NCBI RefSeq assembly: GCF_027409185.1
Contig: NC_084463.1
Coordinates: forward strand, 163,037,869-163,101,868
Direction: 5' to 3'
From: Cynocephalus volans
Lineage: Eukaryota > Chordata > Mammalia > Dermoptera > Cynocephalidae
Length of the DNA stretch: 64,000 bases
Of this stretch, positions 33,041-46,144 are shown piece by piece. The translations under genes and the position numbers were made by a program. Every line of letters starts with the position of its first letter. Within the stretch, counting starts at the first letter, position 1. The notes beneath the pieces were generated by a model. The model was not told the DNA's origin. It did no database searches and was given only the letters and a program-made list of their open reading frames with translations.

Positions 33041-34960
33041 CAAAATAGAAATTTAAAAAAACACACAAAGGAATGGCCATTTCCAAAGTAACATTCAAAA
33101 GATGTTCTATATACAGATAACAACCAGTTGGGAAATGTGACAAATAAAAAATGTTCATTAACAAACATCTAGAAGATACACAAAAGAATACCAAGGAATA
33201 GATTTTACAAGAACTTTCAGGACATCTATGAAGAAAACTGTAAACTCTGTTGATGCATAGAAAAAGATTTGAATAAATGAAAAGCTATATTGTCTTCTTG
33301 AACAGAAAGACCTAATAGTGTAAGAGTCTCAATCCTTTCTAAATTAACCTAAAAATTCAATGTTATTCTATAGCATCTTTTTGGGAGGAGAACTTGAAAA
33401 ACTTCTAAAATCCATCTGGAAGAATACAAACAGGAGATAGGCCAGGAAAATTCTAAGAAAAAGCACAAATTTTTTTTTTTTAAAGATGACCGGTAAGGGG
33501 ATCTTAACCCTTGGCTTGGAGTTGTCAGCACCACGCTCAGCCAGTGAGCGAACCGGCCATCCCTATATAGGGATCCGAACCCGTGGCCTTGGTGTTACCA
33601 GCAGCGCACTCTCCCGAGTGAGTCACGGGCTGGCCCAGAAAAAGCACAGTTTTAATGTTAAGATACATTATGATATACAGCCATTTATGATATACATTAA
33701 AATCATAGTGATGTAGGTGTAAACAGATCAGTAGAATGGAATAGAGATAGGTCCATGGGATTTTAGTAAATGACAAAAAGTGGCTTTTTAAAATCAATAG
33801 GGAAAAAGCAGATCATTCAATAAACAGCAAGGGTACTTGAATATCCATTTGAAAAAAAGTTACATTCCCACTCTTCACTCCAAAATATAGCCTTCTGAAA
33901 CAAGACATAAATGCCAAAAATAAAAACAATGAAAAGTCTAGGAGTAAAACTCCTCAACTTGGGAGTACGGAGGGTCTTTCTAAGCACGGAATGGGAGTCA
34001 AAAGGCAAAGAAGATAGAAAAATTGTGCAAAAAGTAAAAGCATCCTAAAATTAAATATATGTCTGGAAACTTTTTGTAATATATGTGATGAGCACAGGTC
34101 TTATTTCTCGGAGTTTATAAAGAGCTTGTTCAGGGCCGAGCCCGTGGTGCACTCGGGAGAGTGCAGCGCTGGGAGCACAGCGATGCTCCCACCGCGGGTT
34201 CGGATCCTATATAGGAATGGCCGGTGCACTCACTGGCTGAGTGCCGGTCACAAAATAGACAAAATAAATAAATAAATAAAGAGCTTGTTCAAATCTTTGA
34301 GATAAAGAACATCTCAATAGAAAAGCTGACAGATGATATTTTGTCAGTTTCCTAGGGCTGCTGTAACAAATGACCGTAAATTGGGTGGTTTAAGGAAACA
34401 GGCATTTATTCTTTCACAGGTCTGGAGGCCAGAAGTTCACAGTCATGGTGTGGGCAGGACCACACTCCCTCTGAAGGCTCTGGGTGGGGGGTCCTTCCTT
34501 GCCCCTTCTGGTTTCTGGTGGTGGCGGGACAATCCTTGGCGTTCTCAGCTGTGGCTGCATCACTCCAGTCTGTCTTCGTCTTCCCATGGCCTTCTCCTGT
34601 CTGTGTGTTTTTGTGTCTCTTGGACCAAATTTCCCTCTTACAAGGTCTCGAGTCATTGGATTGTGGCCCACCCTAGTCTGGGATGATCTCGTCTTAACTT
34701 GATTATATCTGCAAAGACCCTATTTCCAAATAAGGCCACATTCTTAGGTTAGGATTTGCAATGTTTTTGGAGGACAGGATTCAACTCATAACAGATATAA
34801 ATGAGGATTTCACAGAAAAAAATATAAATTGACAATAGACATAAAAAACATTGCTCGAAAACGCAAACCATTAAGACATAAAAAATGAAAATGAAAATGA
34901 GGTGGTTTTTTTTGTTGTTGTTTGTTTGTTTCATCAGTCTGGCAAAGATTTTAAAAACTG
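33041..34960 (+). mobile_element. L1 ORF2 fragment interrupted by two CYN SINEs and an MLT1 LTR
   Basis: Sense degraded ORF2 ('ggacatctatgaagaaaactg', 'gatcagtagaatggaatagag', 'gtcaaaaggcaaagaag'). Insertions: minus CYN dimer 33468-33636 (TSD AGAAAAAGCACA at 33456-33467 and 33637-33648); plus CYN dimer 34133-34276 (TSD ATAAAGAGCTTGTTCA at 34117-34132 and 34277-34292, perfect over 16); minus MLT1-type LTR 34340-34793 (5-bp GATAT on both sides). Confidence 0.82.
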
Positions 34961-35079
34961 AGAATACTCAGTGTTGGCCTGGGCCAGGAAAAGTACCCCC
35001 ACCCATTTGGAATTCATATTTCCATTTTGTACATCTCTATTTCTACCTTATTTCTATTTCTGTTATTTTGTGGTTAAAC
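34961..35079. other. Short spacer, nothing recognised
   Basis: AT-rich spacer between L1 blocks. Confidence 0.3.
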
Positions 35080-38000
35080 TAAAAATGTTCACATCCACAT
35101 ATAATGTATCATCTTTATCTTCCTCCCAGATGTTAAAATCACCTAAGGGGGCTTTGGGAGATCCCTGCTGTCATCTAGCAGCTTAGGCCTCCCTCGTTTC
35201 CTCTCTCACACAAATTGGACATTACTATTATTATTTTGTACAGTAATTGCTTTAGGTTCACCATGTTCTTTGCTCACCACGCCCTCCTACGACTCAGACC
35301 TTTCCTGCTGAAGACTGCCTTTGACAAGTGTCTCCGCTGAGGCTCTACGTGGAAGCTTTCCTAGATTCGTTTGTCTGAAAAAGTCTTTACTTGGCCCCTG
35401 TTCTTGGTGCGTTAGTCTGGGTTCTCCAGAGGAACAGGACCAACAGGACATATGGGAGGAGGGGTTACAAGGAATTGGCTCATGTGGTTCTGCAGGCTGA
35501 ACTGCGGCCAGCCGAAGACCCGGGAGAGCCGACAGTGTGAGGTCCAGTCTGAGCCCAAGGGCAGGAGAGCAACGTCCCGGCTGGAGCAGTCAGGCAGAGA
35601 GAATGAAATCTCCCTTGCTCTGCCTTTTTGCTCCACTCGGACCCCTGAGGACAGATGAGCCCACCCACATCAGGGGGGACAATCTGCTTTATTCAGTTAA
35701 ATTCGAATGTTAACCTCATCCAGAAACACCCTCACAGACATCCCCAGAATAATGTTTGACCAAACGTCTGGGCAACCATGGCACAGTCAAGCTGGCACAG
35801 AAGACCAACCATCCCTCCTGAAGGTGTCGAATACTAGATTTGAATGCTAGATTGAGAGTATTTTCTGTGCTATGAAGATCTTTCCCCACTGTCCATTGTC
35901 ATCTAACTGGTATTTCTTTGTTGGCATTCTGTTATTTTCTCTGGCTGCTTTCACAATCTCCTTCTTCTTGGTATTCTGCTGTTGTTCCAGTTTTAATTTA
36001 TTGCCACTCAGCCCCAAATCTACCCTTCGATGTCTGCTCAGTGGTAATTGAGCTGGAGGGTGCTGGAGGGACAGGGCAGAGGAGGGGCCACTTGTCCTGT
36101 TTCTAGCACGTTCCTCTCACCAGGCTGCTGCCCATGGTGGCCACAGCAACCGGCACCACCCGTGGGGCAGCTACCAAGCAGTGGGCTGCCAGAGTGGCCT
36201 CACCATGAAAGCCTTCCCAGAGGGTGGATTTCCAGTGAATGCTGCTGGTGCAACACCTCAGTGAACTTTCCACCATCATGCGAGGCACAGTCGTGCCCCC
36301 TTCACCACGGCCTGCATCTCTCCTGGGATCCTGTCTTTGGGAGCCCTATCAGGCCTGGGCCAGTGGCTGCTCCTGACATCTGCTCTGCCCCTGTCCTTTA
36401 GACTTCTCTCTACCACTTACCACCCAGTCCCTCGTTACTCTCGCTCCCTGCTATGGTTATTGATTCTTCAGAGTCAACTTTCCGTGTTCAAATTACCGTG
36501 TGGTTTCCGTCTCCTGACTGGACCCTGAATGACACACCTATGATGTGTCTAGGTGTGGATTTCTTTTTATTCATCCTGCCTGGGGTTCACGGGTGTTCTG
36601 AGTCTGAAGACGAGTATCTCATCACTTCTGTAAAACTTTCAACCATTCTTATGCTGCATTTTGCCTCTGCCCTGCTCTGGTTTTTCCCTCTGTAGCACTG
36701 ATGTTGTCTGTTAGATGTTCTCGCTTCACCTTCCATGTCTCTTAGTCTCTTTAAAAAACCCAGCTTTACTGATACATAATTCATGTACCACACAATTCAC
36801 CATTTAAAGTGTACAATACAGCCATTTCTGGTATAGTTATAGAGTTGCGCACCCGTCACTGCAATCAATGTTAGGATACTTTCACCACCACCCCAAACCC
36901 TGTGCCTATTAGCAGTCACTTCCACTCCTCCTTTGCCACATTCCCTGGCAACCACTGATCTATTTTCTGCCCCTGTGGATTTGCCTATTCTGGATATTTC
37001 ATACAAATGCAATAATATGTGTTCTTTTGTGCCTGGTTTCTTTTGATCAGCATAATGTTTTCAAGGTCCATCACGTTGTCACTTGGGTCAGTGCCTTGTT
37101 CCTTTTTAATGCCAAATAATGTTCCATTATATCAATAAATGACATCTCATTCATCCATTCACCAGTTGATGGACAACTGCGTTGTTTCCACCTTTTGGCT
37201 CTTTCGGACAACGTGGCTGGGAACATTCCTGTACAAGTTTTGGTGTAGCCTTATGCTTTCCTTTTTCTTGGGGATGTATACCCAGCAGTGGAATCTGTGT
37301 CATATGTTAACTCTAAGTTTAAACTTTCAAGGAATTGCCAGAATGATTTCCAAAGGGCTGCGCCATAGTGTCTCCCCAGCAGCAATGTGGGAGCTGATTT
37401 CCTTCCCAGTTCGTCTCTCTGGGCTGCTCTCTAGGGGGTTTCTCAGACCTGCCTCCAGCACAAATGTGCGTGTCTCATCACATGTTTCATCTACTCATTC
37501 ACTTTCTGATTTCAACTATAATTTTTATTTCTGGGATCACTCATCCTTTTCTCCAATTTGCCTGCAGATTTGCTGGTTTCTTGCTTCTTTGTCATACTTT
37601 CAATACCCTTTTTTATTTCTTTAAACATTTGAAAAAGACATATTTTGTAAATGACATGGCCAGGATCTGCGATTTTTGCTGCTCCACAGCTGCAGATTGC
37701 CTCTTCTGCTGACTCCTGCTTGTGGTGGCTCATTTCCCCACATGTCCTGTGAGCTGTACACCTGCATCAGCGGGAATTCTCTGCAGGCTCAGTCTAAAGC
37801 ACACTGCTCCACAGTCGCCTTTGCCTTGACGGGCTCGGTGGGGCTCTCCTTCCCGGGGACTTTAAAAACTTGGATTTTTATCTGGCTCCTGGCTCCAAAC
37901 CCTTATGAGTGTAGTGGTGTGTTGAGAAATTCTCAGGGGGACTTTTTTCTTTCTTTTAATTTTTTCTGCTCTACCCAAAGCCAAGGCCAACATAGAGGTC

Positions 38001-38460
38001 TTCTCCCTTGCACTCCCACAGCTCCCATGGGTCAGATTTGTTTTTCTAGTTCACTCACTGAGGATGTCTCTTTTCAGGGGATTCTGAGCTTCTTGGGGGT
38101 TCTGATCTGACCTCCCACCTTGCTCAGGCCCCAGGCTTTGCTCCAGTCTTGAACATGCTGCCAGCACCAGGGAAGCCCAGCTCTGAGGTTGCAGAGCATA
38201 GAGATGGCCAGCTGCAGCTCTCCCTGACCTTATTATTATTATTTTTTTGATGGAGAATTTTAAATATATGTATATATAAATATACAAAGAAGACTGTAAT
38301 GACGCTGATGAACTCATCATGAATTGTTAACAATCATTATCCTGTAGCCAATCTTGTTTCATCTCTAAACCCATCCCATCCCCAGTATAGTTTTTAAGCA
38401 AATTCTAGACATCATACTGTTTTATCTGAAAATATTTCTGTATGTGTCTCTAAAAGATGA
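35080..38460 (-). mobile_element. Antisense L1 block with nested LTR inserts
   Basis: Antisense L1 ORF and 3' sequence: 35080-35405 ('tgtctgaaaaagtctttac'), 35825-36030, 36530-37380 ('aattcaccatttaaagtgtac', 'ttttcaaggtccatcacgttg', 'gttgatggacaactgcg'), then weaker to 38225, and a 3' UTR-like part at 38240-38460. A MLT2-type (ERVL) LTR lies at 35408-35820, minus ('gtctgggttctccagaggaac', 'acaccctcacagacatcccc'). 36035-36525 is an insert I cannot name. Confidence 0.65.
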
Positions 38461-38821
38461 CCAACTCTAACTATTACAGGGCTGCCCCAGGCTGTTTGCA
38501 TGTTTCCTGGACTTTTCCTCAGCCCTAGCCCAGCTCATGGGTGGGAGCAGCCTCTTGGAGCCAGCAAGGTGTAAGTGGGTGAGAATCCTCATGGCATACC
38601 CCCTGCCTACCAGTCGGCTTGCCCATGGCAGGGGGTCCTGAGCCACTGGGAAGGGGGCAGGCCAGGCCGAGAGTGGAAATCTGCCTAGAGTTTTTCTTCC
38701 CAGGAGATCCAGCAAACCTGATGGGGGCAGCGGCAGGGGAGGACAGCCATCAGAGCCCATCAGCAGCCTCACCCTGGTTGAGGGCACCAGGGAGGAAGTT
38801 AACATTATTGACCTTGCACAG
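38461..38821. other. Intergenic, nothing recognised
   Basis: GC-richer sequence with no named repeat. The minus-strand frame at 38467-38805 has no recognisable domain. Confidence 0.35.
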
Positions 38822-39430
38822 GTGATTCGGCAGCAGTTTGTGCAGGACGAGGTGGACAGAATCCTGGGTGCAAATCCCAGCTCCCTAGCTCCTTGGCTAA
38901 TACAGGCTGTGGCCCCAGGCCAGGAGTTTAGGCTCCCTGAGCCTCAGTTTCCTGATCATAAAATGGGGATGATAACAGAGTTGCCTGCTGGGGCTGCGTG
39001 GGTATGCAGTGTCTGTCGCAGATCTGTAGCCGTGTAGGCTCTGAGTGTTGACCGAGGAACAATGTGCCCTGCTTGTGGAAGTCATGAGCAGACCAGGAAG
39101 AGTCAGAGGGTCCCTGCCCTGAGAAGCTCACAGTTTAGAGGGGACGTGAGGAAACATACACAAGTGTCACCTGCTAAGAAGTGCTACAGCAGAGGCAGAA
39201 ATCCCGGGAGGACTGGCTGGGTGGAGTAGCAGGGCAAAGTGTTCGAGGAACATGGAAGAGCATTGCAAAGCACAGGGGCACAAGGGTGACCGCAGCCCCA
39301 GGAGGGGTGGGGCTGAGTGGGAGGAAAGCTGGGCCCAGGATACATGAGGAAAAGCAGTGAGAGTAGGCGTGGGGGACCGGTCTGATGAAGGCCTTCAAAT
39401 CCATCCCAAAGGAGTTGGGACTGGACTTTG
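38822..39430. repeat. MIR (+, 38822-39020) and L2 fragment (-, 39060-39430)
   Basis: MIR: 'gtgcaaatcccagctccctagc', 'ctccctgagcctcagtttcctgatc', 'aaaatggggatgat'. L2 antisense: 'agggtccctgccctgagaagc', 'gtgttcgaggaacatgg', 'tctgatgaaggccttcaaatcc'. Confidence 0.6.
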
Positions 39431-42220
39431 CAGACACTCTGTCAACACAGGTGGGGGAATTTACTGTTATGCAGCTGCGCCAGGCTAGGAAGAGGACCCA
39501 CCTGGATGTTCATGAGGCCCCTACACCAGGCAGCAGCCCGCAGCCCTCTGCGCCCTGGTAGTAACGTTTTATATTTCTACCTGGGTATCTTCATCGCCAA
39601 TGCAGCCACGCCAGGCAGCTGCTGTCCCCAGTGGCATAGATTAGAGGACGGAGGTCCCCACGGCTCAACGACATGGCCAAGGTCATGCAGTGGGCCGGAA
39701 GGAGGGACTGGGAACCGTGTCCAGTGATCTCGGAGCCCACACTTTTTCCTTTTTTCTCGACAGCACCTGGGGTGTGCAGTTGCTGTCTCTGGCCAGGTCC
39801 ATCTTCCGAGACCTCACCCCACCCCGCTCCCGTTTTGACAACACACGTGTTCCTTCTCGACCTCGGGAGGGACTCTGCTGCCCCCGCGTGGCCGCATGGC
39901 TCACTGCCGGCCCGAGGACCCAGAGAGGCCCGCGACGCCTGGGTCACCCCGGCCCTCGCAGGCTTCAGCCTCTTCCCCCAAGAACGGGCAGAGGGCTGCG
40001 TGGGGAGCAGAAATAACAGGGTCTCCAGCTTCTCCCCTTGCTCACTGAGGGACTCCAGTGAAGTCACATGCTCCTGCCTCAGTTTACCCCTCTGTAACAT
40101 GGGCATAAATTAAGACCTTGAGGGTTGTGAGGAGGATTAATGAGAGAGCAGGGGCTCAGTGATCCCGGAGAACCTAAGACCTGTGTTTTGTCCCTTCCTC
40201 TTATGGAGAAAACAGGCCTTGGTGCAAAGTCTGCCATGGAGCATGTTGACTGAGAGGTGAGGTCTCCACATCAAACGTACCGCGCCCTGCCTGCTGCTCC
40301 CAAGGCCTCCACCCACTGTGATCTTTGGTCCGACTGGCCATGCAGGTGCTCGAGAATTACAGGCCAGCAGGGAGAGGCATGTGATCCTGGCCTGCTGGAG
40401 GAGGGGGAACTGGGAGAGGAGGGGGCCAGTCCCCATTGCAGGCACCTTGAGCACTGGGCTCTCAGCCTCGCCTGCTGCACCCCATCCAATCGGGCTGAGA
40501 GCCTGGGCCCGGGAGCCGCAAGCCACCCCAGGGTCTCCTTGCCAGCTGTGGTGCAATTCCTGTTTTCCCTGCCCCAGCGCCCCAGCAGGTGTGTTTGCAG
40601 GCTCAGTGCCAGGCCCGGCTATCCTGCTGGCCCCAGGAAGCTAGAGAAGCCCCTACCCACTCCTGCCAGGGCCAAGGGGCTGCTGCCACTTCTAAAACCC
40701 CAGCAGGAAGGGGCCTTCATGGGGCTAGCACAGACCCAGGACCCCCCAGGCGTGCCTTCAGCCACAGCCCTGAGACCCACACCCTCCTCTGCCACCTCTG
40801 GGCAAAGACTCCTGTCCTGGGCACATTTGATGACTTCCCTTCCCTTCCCTGCTGCCTGGGAGGTGACTGGGATCCCACTGGGATGGAGCTGTGTCCTGCA
40901 GGAAGGGTAAGGTGAGAGGCACCCCATGTCTGAGCTCCAGGAACGTCCTCGAGAGGAAACTGCACAGTGCTCCCCTGGTTCAGAACCCTCATTTGGGGGC
41001 TGCCCCTGAAGCCTCCCCACCTACAAGTCCCCATCCCTCTTCACACCCAACCAAGTATCTGCTCCTGGCCCCAGACCTGGGGTCACCCATTGGTGCACAC
41101 ACCCTGCCTCCGACCAGGAGCGCCTGCCGTTCCACGGCTCGCTGCAGACCGATTGCTAATGGGCATTTTCGGACCATCACGCTGGCTGTGCTGAGAGACA
41201 GACTACAGTGCAGAGTGCTTGCCTTGGACAGGGAGAAAAGGGGCACATGGAAGGGCAGTGGCTGAAGCAGGGGACGGTGTGTGGCACAAAGGGCTCAGGC
41301 AGGGCAGGGGCCGGGAGAGCTGCAGGGGCAGCTGATAGGGAGGTGGGAGGAGGCTCAAAGGGGCAAGGGTGTGGGGTGCTGGAGGCTGCAGAATCTAGAA
41401 GCAAGATGCAGTGGAGGCAGGAGGAGCTCGCAGGAGGCAAGGACAGGAGGCAGCGAGTGTAGATGGTGGCTTGGAGTATAGACAGTGGCTTGGAGTGGCT
41501 TGGCAGTGGATGTGACAGAGAGGAAAGAATGAAGGAGAGTGACCAAGTCATGGCTGTCGCTCAAGAAGGGAGGATTTTGCTCCTGTTTGCAAGCTGAGTG
41601 GGTGAGGCCGGCAGAAGGGACATGCGCTGAAGGGGTCTCTGCAGGGTGAGGATCTGGGGAAGGAGTAGCGGGCAGTGCCAGGGAGGGGATTAGCCTAGGT
41701 TCAAACTCCAGCCTGGCCACTTTCTACCTGCATGACCTTAAGCAGGTGACATCCCTGCTCTGAAACACGGTGTCTCTCCTGAGAGGTGATTTGGAAGAAT
41801 CAGGGGTGTTAAGATGGACTTTCTGCCTCAGTTTTGCCTGAAGTATTGAAAGTCTAAAGGAAAAAAGTAGGTGCCCTCCTGCCTGGGGCTCCAAGCTTTA
41901 GAGGGCCCCACTCCCCCTCCAGCCTGCCGACCCCCACAGGGCCAAGGGGACACGTCCCTGGGCACCCCACCCCCCTTTAGGCTTTGCCTTAGGTACGTGG
42001 ACCCCAAACTCCCTGCCTGAACAGTACAGAGCCTTGTGCAGGCTGTGGGGGCTTCCCACGGGCGGACCCCACCTCCGAGAGGGGAGGCCCAGGGGCTGGT
42101 CTCCTCTGGTCCCCATGCTCCAGCACAGAGCTCTGAGGAGTCCAGAAAGTTCTGCTTGGAACTGCCTTCCGGGGGCTATGAGGGATATTTGTCCCGTGAG
42201 GAGGATGGAACATTCCTTAT
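39431..42220. other. Intergenic GC-rich, MIR traces, no gene seen
   Basis: MIR/L2-like traces occur at 39590-39740, 40030-40140 ('cctcagtttacccctctgtaac') and 41690-41790. Several overlapping 100-217-codon frames at 39.6-41.0 kb lie on both strands with no recognisable domain or splice pattern. I treat them as composition effects. Confidence 0.4.
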
Positions 42221-42221
42221 T

Positions 42222-42545
42222 CTACAGACCTTTTTTTTTTTTTTTACAGTGACCACCCATAATATTATCATCTAGTTTCAAAATTTGTTAAGGTTTTGCC
42301 ACATTTGCCAGAAATATAGATATTGAAAGTACTTGCAGACAGTATGCTGCTTGTCTACGACATAGTTTAGAACATATCACCTAAGAACATTCTCCTACAC
42401 AGAATCATTTTGTCATACCTACAGAAATACTAATAATTCTTAATACAATCAGAGCTAATTTTAAAGCAGGATAGGATCAGTCAGGATATCTCTTTCGCCT
42501 CTTTTTGTCTTGAAAATTCCTCCACTTTTTTTTTTTTTTTTTTAA
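42222..42545 (-). mobile_element. L1 3' UTR, antisense, between two T runs
   Basis: 'tgttaaggttttgccacatttgcc' and 'aagaacattctcctacacag' are landmarks of old L1 3' UTRs in reverse. T runs at 42229-42245 and 42525-42543 flank it. Confidence 0.55.
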
Positions 42546-43640
42546 AGGTGTTGATGTGTTTAGTGATTGATAACTTTTAAGTAGTAGGCCTGGTACTGGG
42601 ACCTGCTTTGTACTCTTGTCCTGGGTCCCCCACATGCTTGGGGAGTGAGGGTCTGCAGAAGGAACCTGGCTCCACCAGCCCCAGGGTGACAAACTTGCTC
42701 CAGTTTGCTCCAGGACTTTCCCAGTTTTAGCCCTGAAAGTCCCATGTCCTGAGAACCCCTCGGTTCTAGGCAGATTGAGAAGGTGGGTCACCCTAATAAC
42801 CTACCCACGCTGAGAGTGTGAAAAGAGGAGTGGGTGGGGTGAGACAGCCTAGCAAAGAAGGCTTCAAGGAACCATGTGGACATGTGGCCCTTGGCGCTGG
42901 GGGTGGGTGGATGACACACATGTCTGGTGTTTGCTCCATGCCTGATAAATTCAAGGCCAAGGTCATGGCTGTAGCTGCTTGGCTGACCATGGAGCTGGAC
43001 CAGTGTCCTTGCTGGGGTAAGCTGCACTTTGCCAGATGATTGAGCAAGGGTGTGTGTTTACAGGGATCAGACGCTGTTTGAGAAATATCCAAGGTGCCCA
43101 CAAAGAGTTGGTGAAAGAAAGAATCAACATTTGGATCCCCCAAACCTACAGGGTCCTGGTGCTGGCTCGTTCCTGTGCCCTCTGTCCCTCCCTCCCCCAG
43201 CTCCAGCCTTGAGGAGGCAGAGGCAGCTGAGCTGGGGGGGGGGGATGCAGAAAGAGAAGAGGCTGACCTGGCCTTCACCGTGGCTTCCCTGCCCAAAGCC
43301 CAGTCCCTCTGGAGGAGGAGAGGAGCTGTGACTCAAATAAACTTGACTGTTTGGATCAGTAAACTGGAACTGGAATTGCAATTCCTGAACTGAGAATGTT
43401 CTTGGGACTAGAAGTGACCCAGGGACCTCATGGCCCCTGAGAGTGGCCCAAAAGGTATGGCAGCTGCCCAGGTTTTCACCCAGGTGCAAGGATGACCCTT
43501 GCACCCTTGACCCTGAGCCGTCCTGTGTGTTCTGCTCGCTCATACCTTGGTGCCTGGCCCTCACTGAAAGGGACAGCTGCTATATATTTGGAAACAGCTC
43601 TCCTCAAGGTCACAGACGCGCAGGGAACAAGTCTCCATCC
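42546..43640. other. Intergenic, nothing recognised
   Basis: Includes a G10 run at about 43235. Frames here overlap on both strands with no domain. Confidence 0.35.
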
Positions 43641-43644
43641 TCAC

Positions 43645-44065
43645 TCAGCAGCAGCCCTCACACCCGGCCCTGCCTCTCACTTCTCTCCTGGTTCCCCTCT
43701 CTACCCTCTGAATGTGGAGGGGCCCCAAGGCTCAGCCTTGAACCTCTTTCTTCATATTTGCTCCTCGGGGATCATGGCCTTAAATACTGAAGATTCCTAC
43801 ATGTCCATGCCCAGCCCAGCCCTCTCCCCTGAACCACAGATCCTTCCCACTCTACTCCACTGGGAATCTACCAGGATCTCGACTAGATAAGCGCAGGGTG
43901 AGACTCCGCATCTCACCCACGTGTGCCCAGCTCTGTTCCTCCTGTGGTCCCCTCCTTCCATGCACCCAACACATAGGACATCAGTGAACGGCAGCCCCAG
44001 CTTGGGCCAAACGTTTGGCCTTGACGACTCCTTCCTTCAGCCTTGAGGTTGCTTTCCAGGCCCTG
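43645..44065 (+). mobile_element. L2 LINE ORF2 fragment, sense
   Basis: Follows L2 reverse-transcriptase coding order: 'ccccaaggctcagccttgaacc', 'ggggatcatggccttaaatac', 'cccagccctctcccctgaacc'. Many stops. Confidence 0.6.
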
Positions 44066-44164
44066 AACAAACACTGTGTCTTCCTAGTGAGATCCTCTTC
44101 ATCCTTCGACCCTCTCACCTGCTTTGTGTCTTCCAGAACAGCATCACCCTCTGGCCCTCTGGAG

Positions 44165-44812
44165 CGTGGGTGGCAAAATATTTTAGGCTTCGCAGCCCAT
44201 ACAGTCTGTGTTGCAGCTACTCACCTCTGCCACCATAGTGTGAAAAGAGGTGATAGCCTGGGCAACCCTTCCCTTTCTGATCTCAGTTTCTTCCTCTGTA
44301 AGATCGGGGTGTGAGGATTAAGTACCCTACTAGTTTCCTGGGGAGCTGTAACAAAGTACCACAAACTGGGTGGCTGAACACAGGAGGAATTTGTTCTCTC
44401 AGAGGGCTGGAGGCCAGAAGTCTGAAGTCAAGGCGTGGCAGGGCTGAGCTCCCTCTGCAGGCTCTAGGGGAGGGTCCTTCCTGCCTCGTCTGGCTTCTGG
44501 TGGCTTTAGGCGCTCTTCAACTTGTGGCTGTGTCACTCTGATCTCTGCCTCATCTTTGCAGGCCATCTCCCCTCTCTCTCCTCCTCTTCCGTGTGTCTCA
44601 ATCCTCCCCCTGCCTTTCTTTTATAAGGATATTTGTCACTGGATTTAGGGCTCACTTGGATAATCCAGGATGATTCTCTCATCTTGAGATTTATTTTAAC
44701 TCAATTATACCTGCAAAGACCCTTTTTCCAAATAGGTTAACATTCACAGGTTCCAGGGATTAGGATGTGGATATATCTTTTTTGCGGGGCCACCATTCAA
44801 CCCACTACTTTA
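44165..44812. mobile_element. MER20 piece (+), MIR trace and MLT1-type LTR (-, 44328-44812)
   Basis: 'caaaatattttaggcttcgcagcccatacagtc' is MER20. The LTR reads 'gtttcctggggagctgtaacaaagtaccac', 'ggctggaggccagaagtc' and 'ataatccaggatgattctctcatc', and ends 'ggccaccattcaaccc'. Confidence 0.75.
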
Positions 44813-46144
44813 AAGCACTTAGAAAGGAAAGTGAAACCTGAATGTCAACTCCTTAATCTGCAGTGAAAACTAAAATGGCTAAGTGGACCAGACACTCACG
44901 TGGGCTGTGCAGGGTAGTCTCTCCTCAGAGGCAGGTTACTTGGCAAACCAAATGACCAGGAGAGTTGGCACAATGGCTGCAAAACATAAGGGATGGACGA
45001 CACTATCGGAGGGAGAAGAGGAAGAAGGGGTGACTGCACAGCGGTGCGGCACATCCACCCTCACACCCTGTCTTGGGTCCGTGTTAATCCCAAATTACAT
45101 GAATATGGTGCTTTAAAAGATAAAGAATACATTTACAAGTCTTATTTGAGGTTCATTTCAGCACGGACAGATATGAAGTCGAGCAGATAACATCATTCCC
45201 ATTTTATGAGTGAGAAAATTGAGGCTCAGAGAGGTGATTCCAGCCTGTGTCCTTCACCCCCCAGCTGCTGCCATAGAAACCATGGCCCGCCACCAACTGA
45301 GCCCTCCTTGCCTGCTCTTGGTGCAGGTTGCTGGCAGGCAGTGCCTGTTGCAGGGGAGGGGTCTGGGGGATCTGAGGGATGGGCTGGCCAGTGGGCATTC
45401 CCACTGGGAGCCTCCAGGGAGCTGACTTCTGGAGGATGCTGTAGCTCAGTGGCCCGAGGCACACCTCTGACCACAGCAATCAGGCCTGCCAGGCAGGAGG
45501 GGCTACGTGCCCAGAATAACTTTCCAGAGTCAGCATGTTCCAGCTTGGGAGGGAAACCAGAAAGGCACTTTCCACCAAGTGTCACGGGGCTGAGACGTTG
45601 TCCTCAGATGGGCCTGAAATGGACTCGATTGAGTCATTGAGCCTCTGTCCCCGGAAACGATGAGATCGGACAGGTGCTGGGTCCCTGCTACTTTACTGGG
45701 ACAGAACTTGAATCTGAGGAATGAATTGAGAGTGAACATTTCCAAATGCGAGGCCTGAGAAAAGTTCAGCGGCGTTGTGAGCTGCGGCAGGCAACCTTCC
45801 GGGGAAGTGGAAGCTTAGCACATCCTCCGGTTGCTTATTATGTTACTGAAGGGTCTAAAAATTACTGTCCTTGTGATGTCAGCATTCCACAGAGGAAAGG
45901 AGCGACGAGTTCCAATTCACTCTTTGCAAATGACTTTTCTTGAAGTTCTGACCGGAGTCAGGTGACCTGGGATCTTGGTACGTTTTCCCTTTAATCATTT
46001 GCAAAAGTGACTGTAAGATCTTCAGCTTCTCCATCCATAGTCCTTCCCAAACTCAGAGCGCCGACTCGGGCTTTGGCCAGTTGTAATGAGCATCCACTAG
46101 TACAGCGGCTGCGGCAGGCCACCCTGGGCCCCCTCTCTCTCATG
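44813..46144. other. LRP5 upstream region, no gene seen
   Basis: A MIR trace at about 45185-45240 ('attttatgagtgagaaaattgaggctcagagagg'). Otherwise non-repetitive. Overlapping frames at 45.2-45.6 kb on both strands show no domain. It may hold distal regulatory sequence, but nothing visible proves it. Confidence 0.4.

Noticed and set aside
39590-41040. Overlapping frames of 100-217 codons on both strands
   Set aside because: No shared domain, no convincing splice sites, MIR traces inside, and strand-symmetric openness from GC content.
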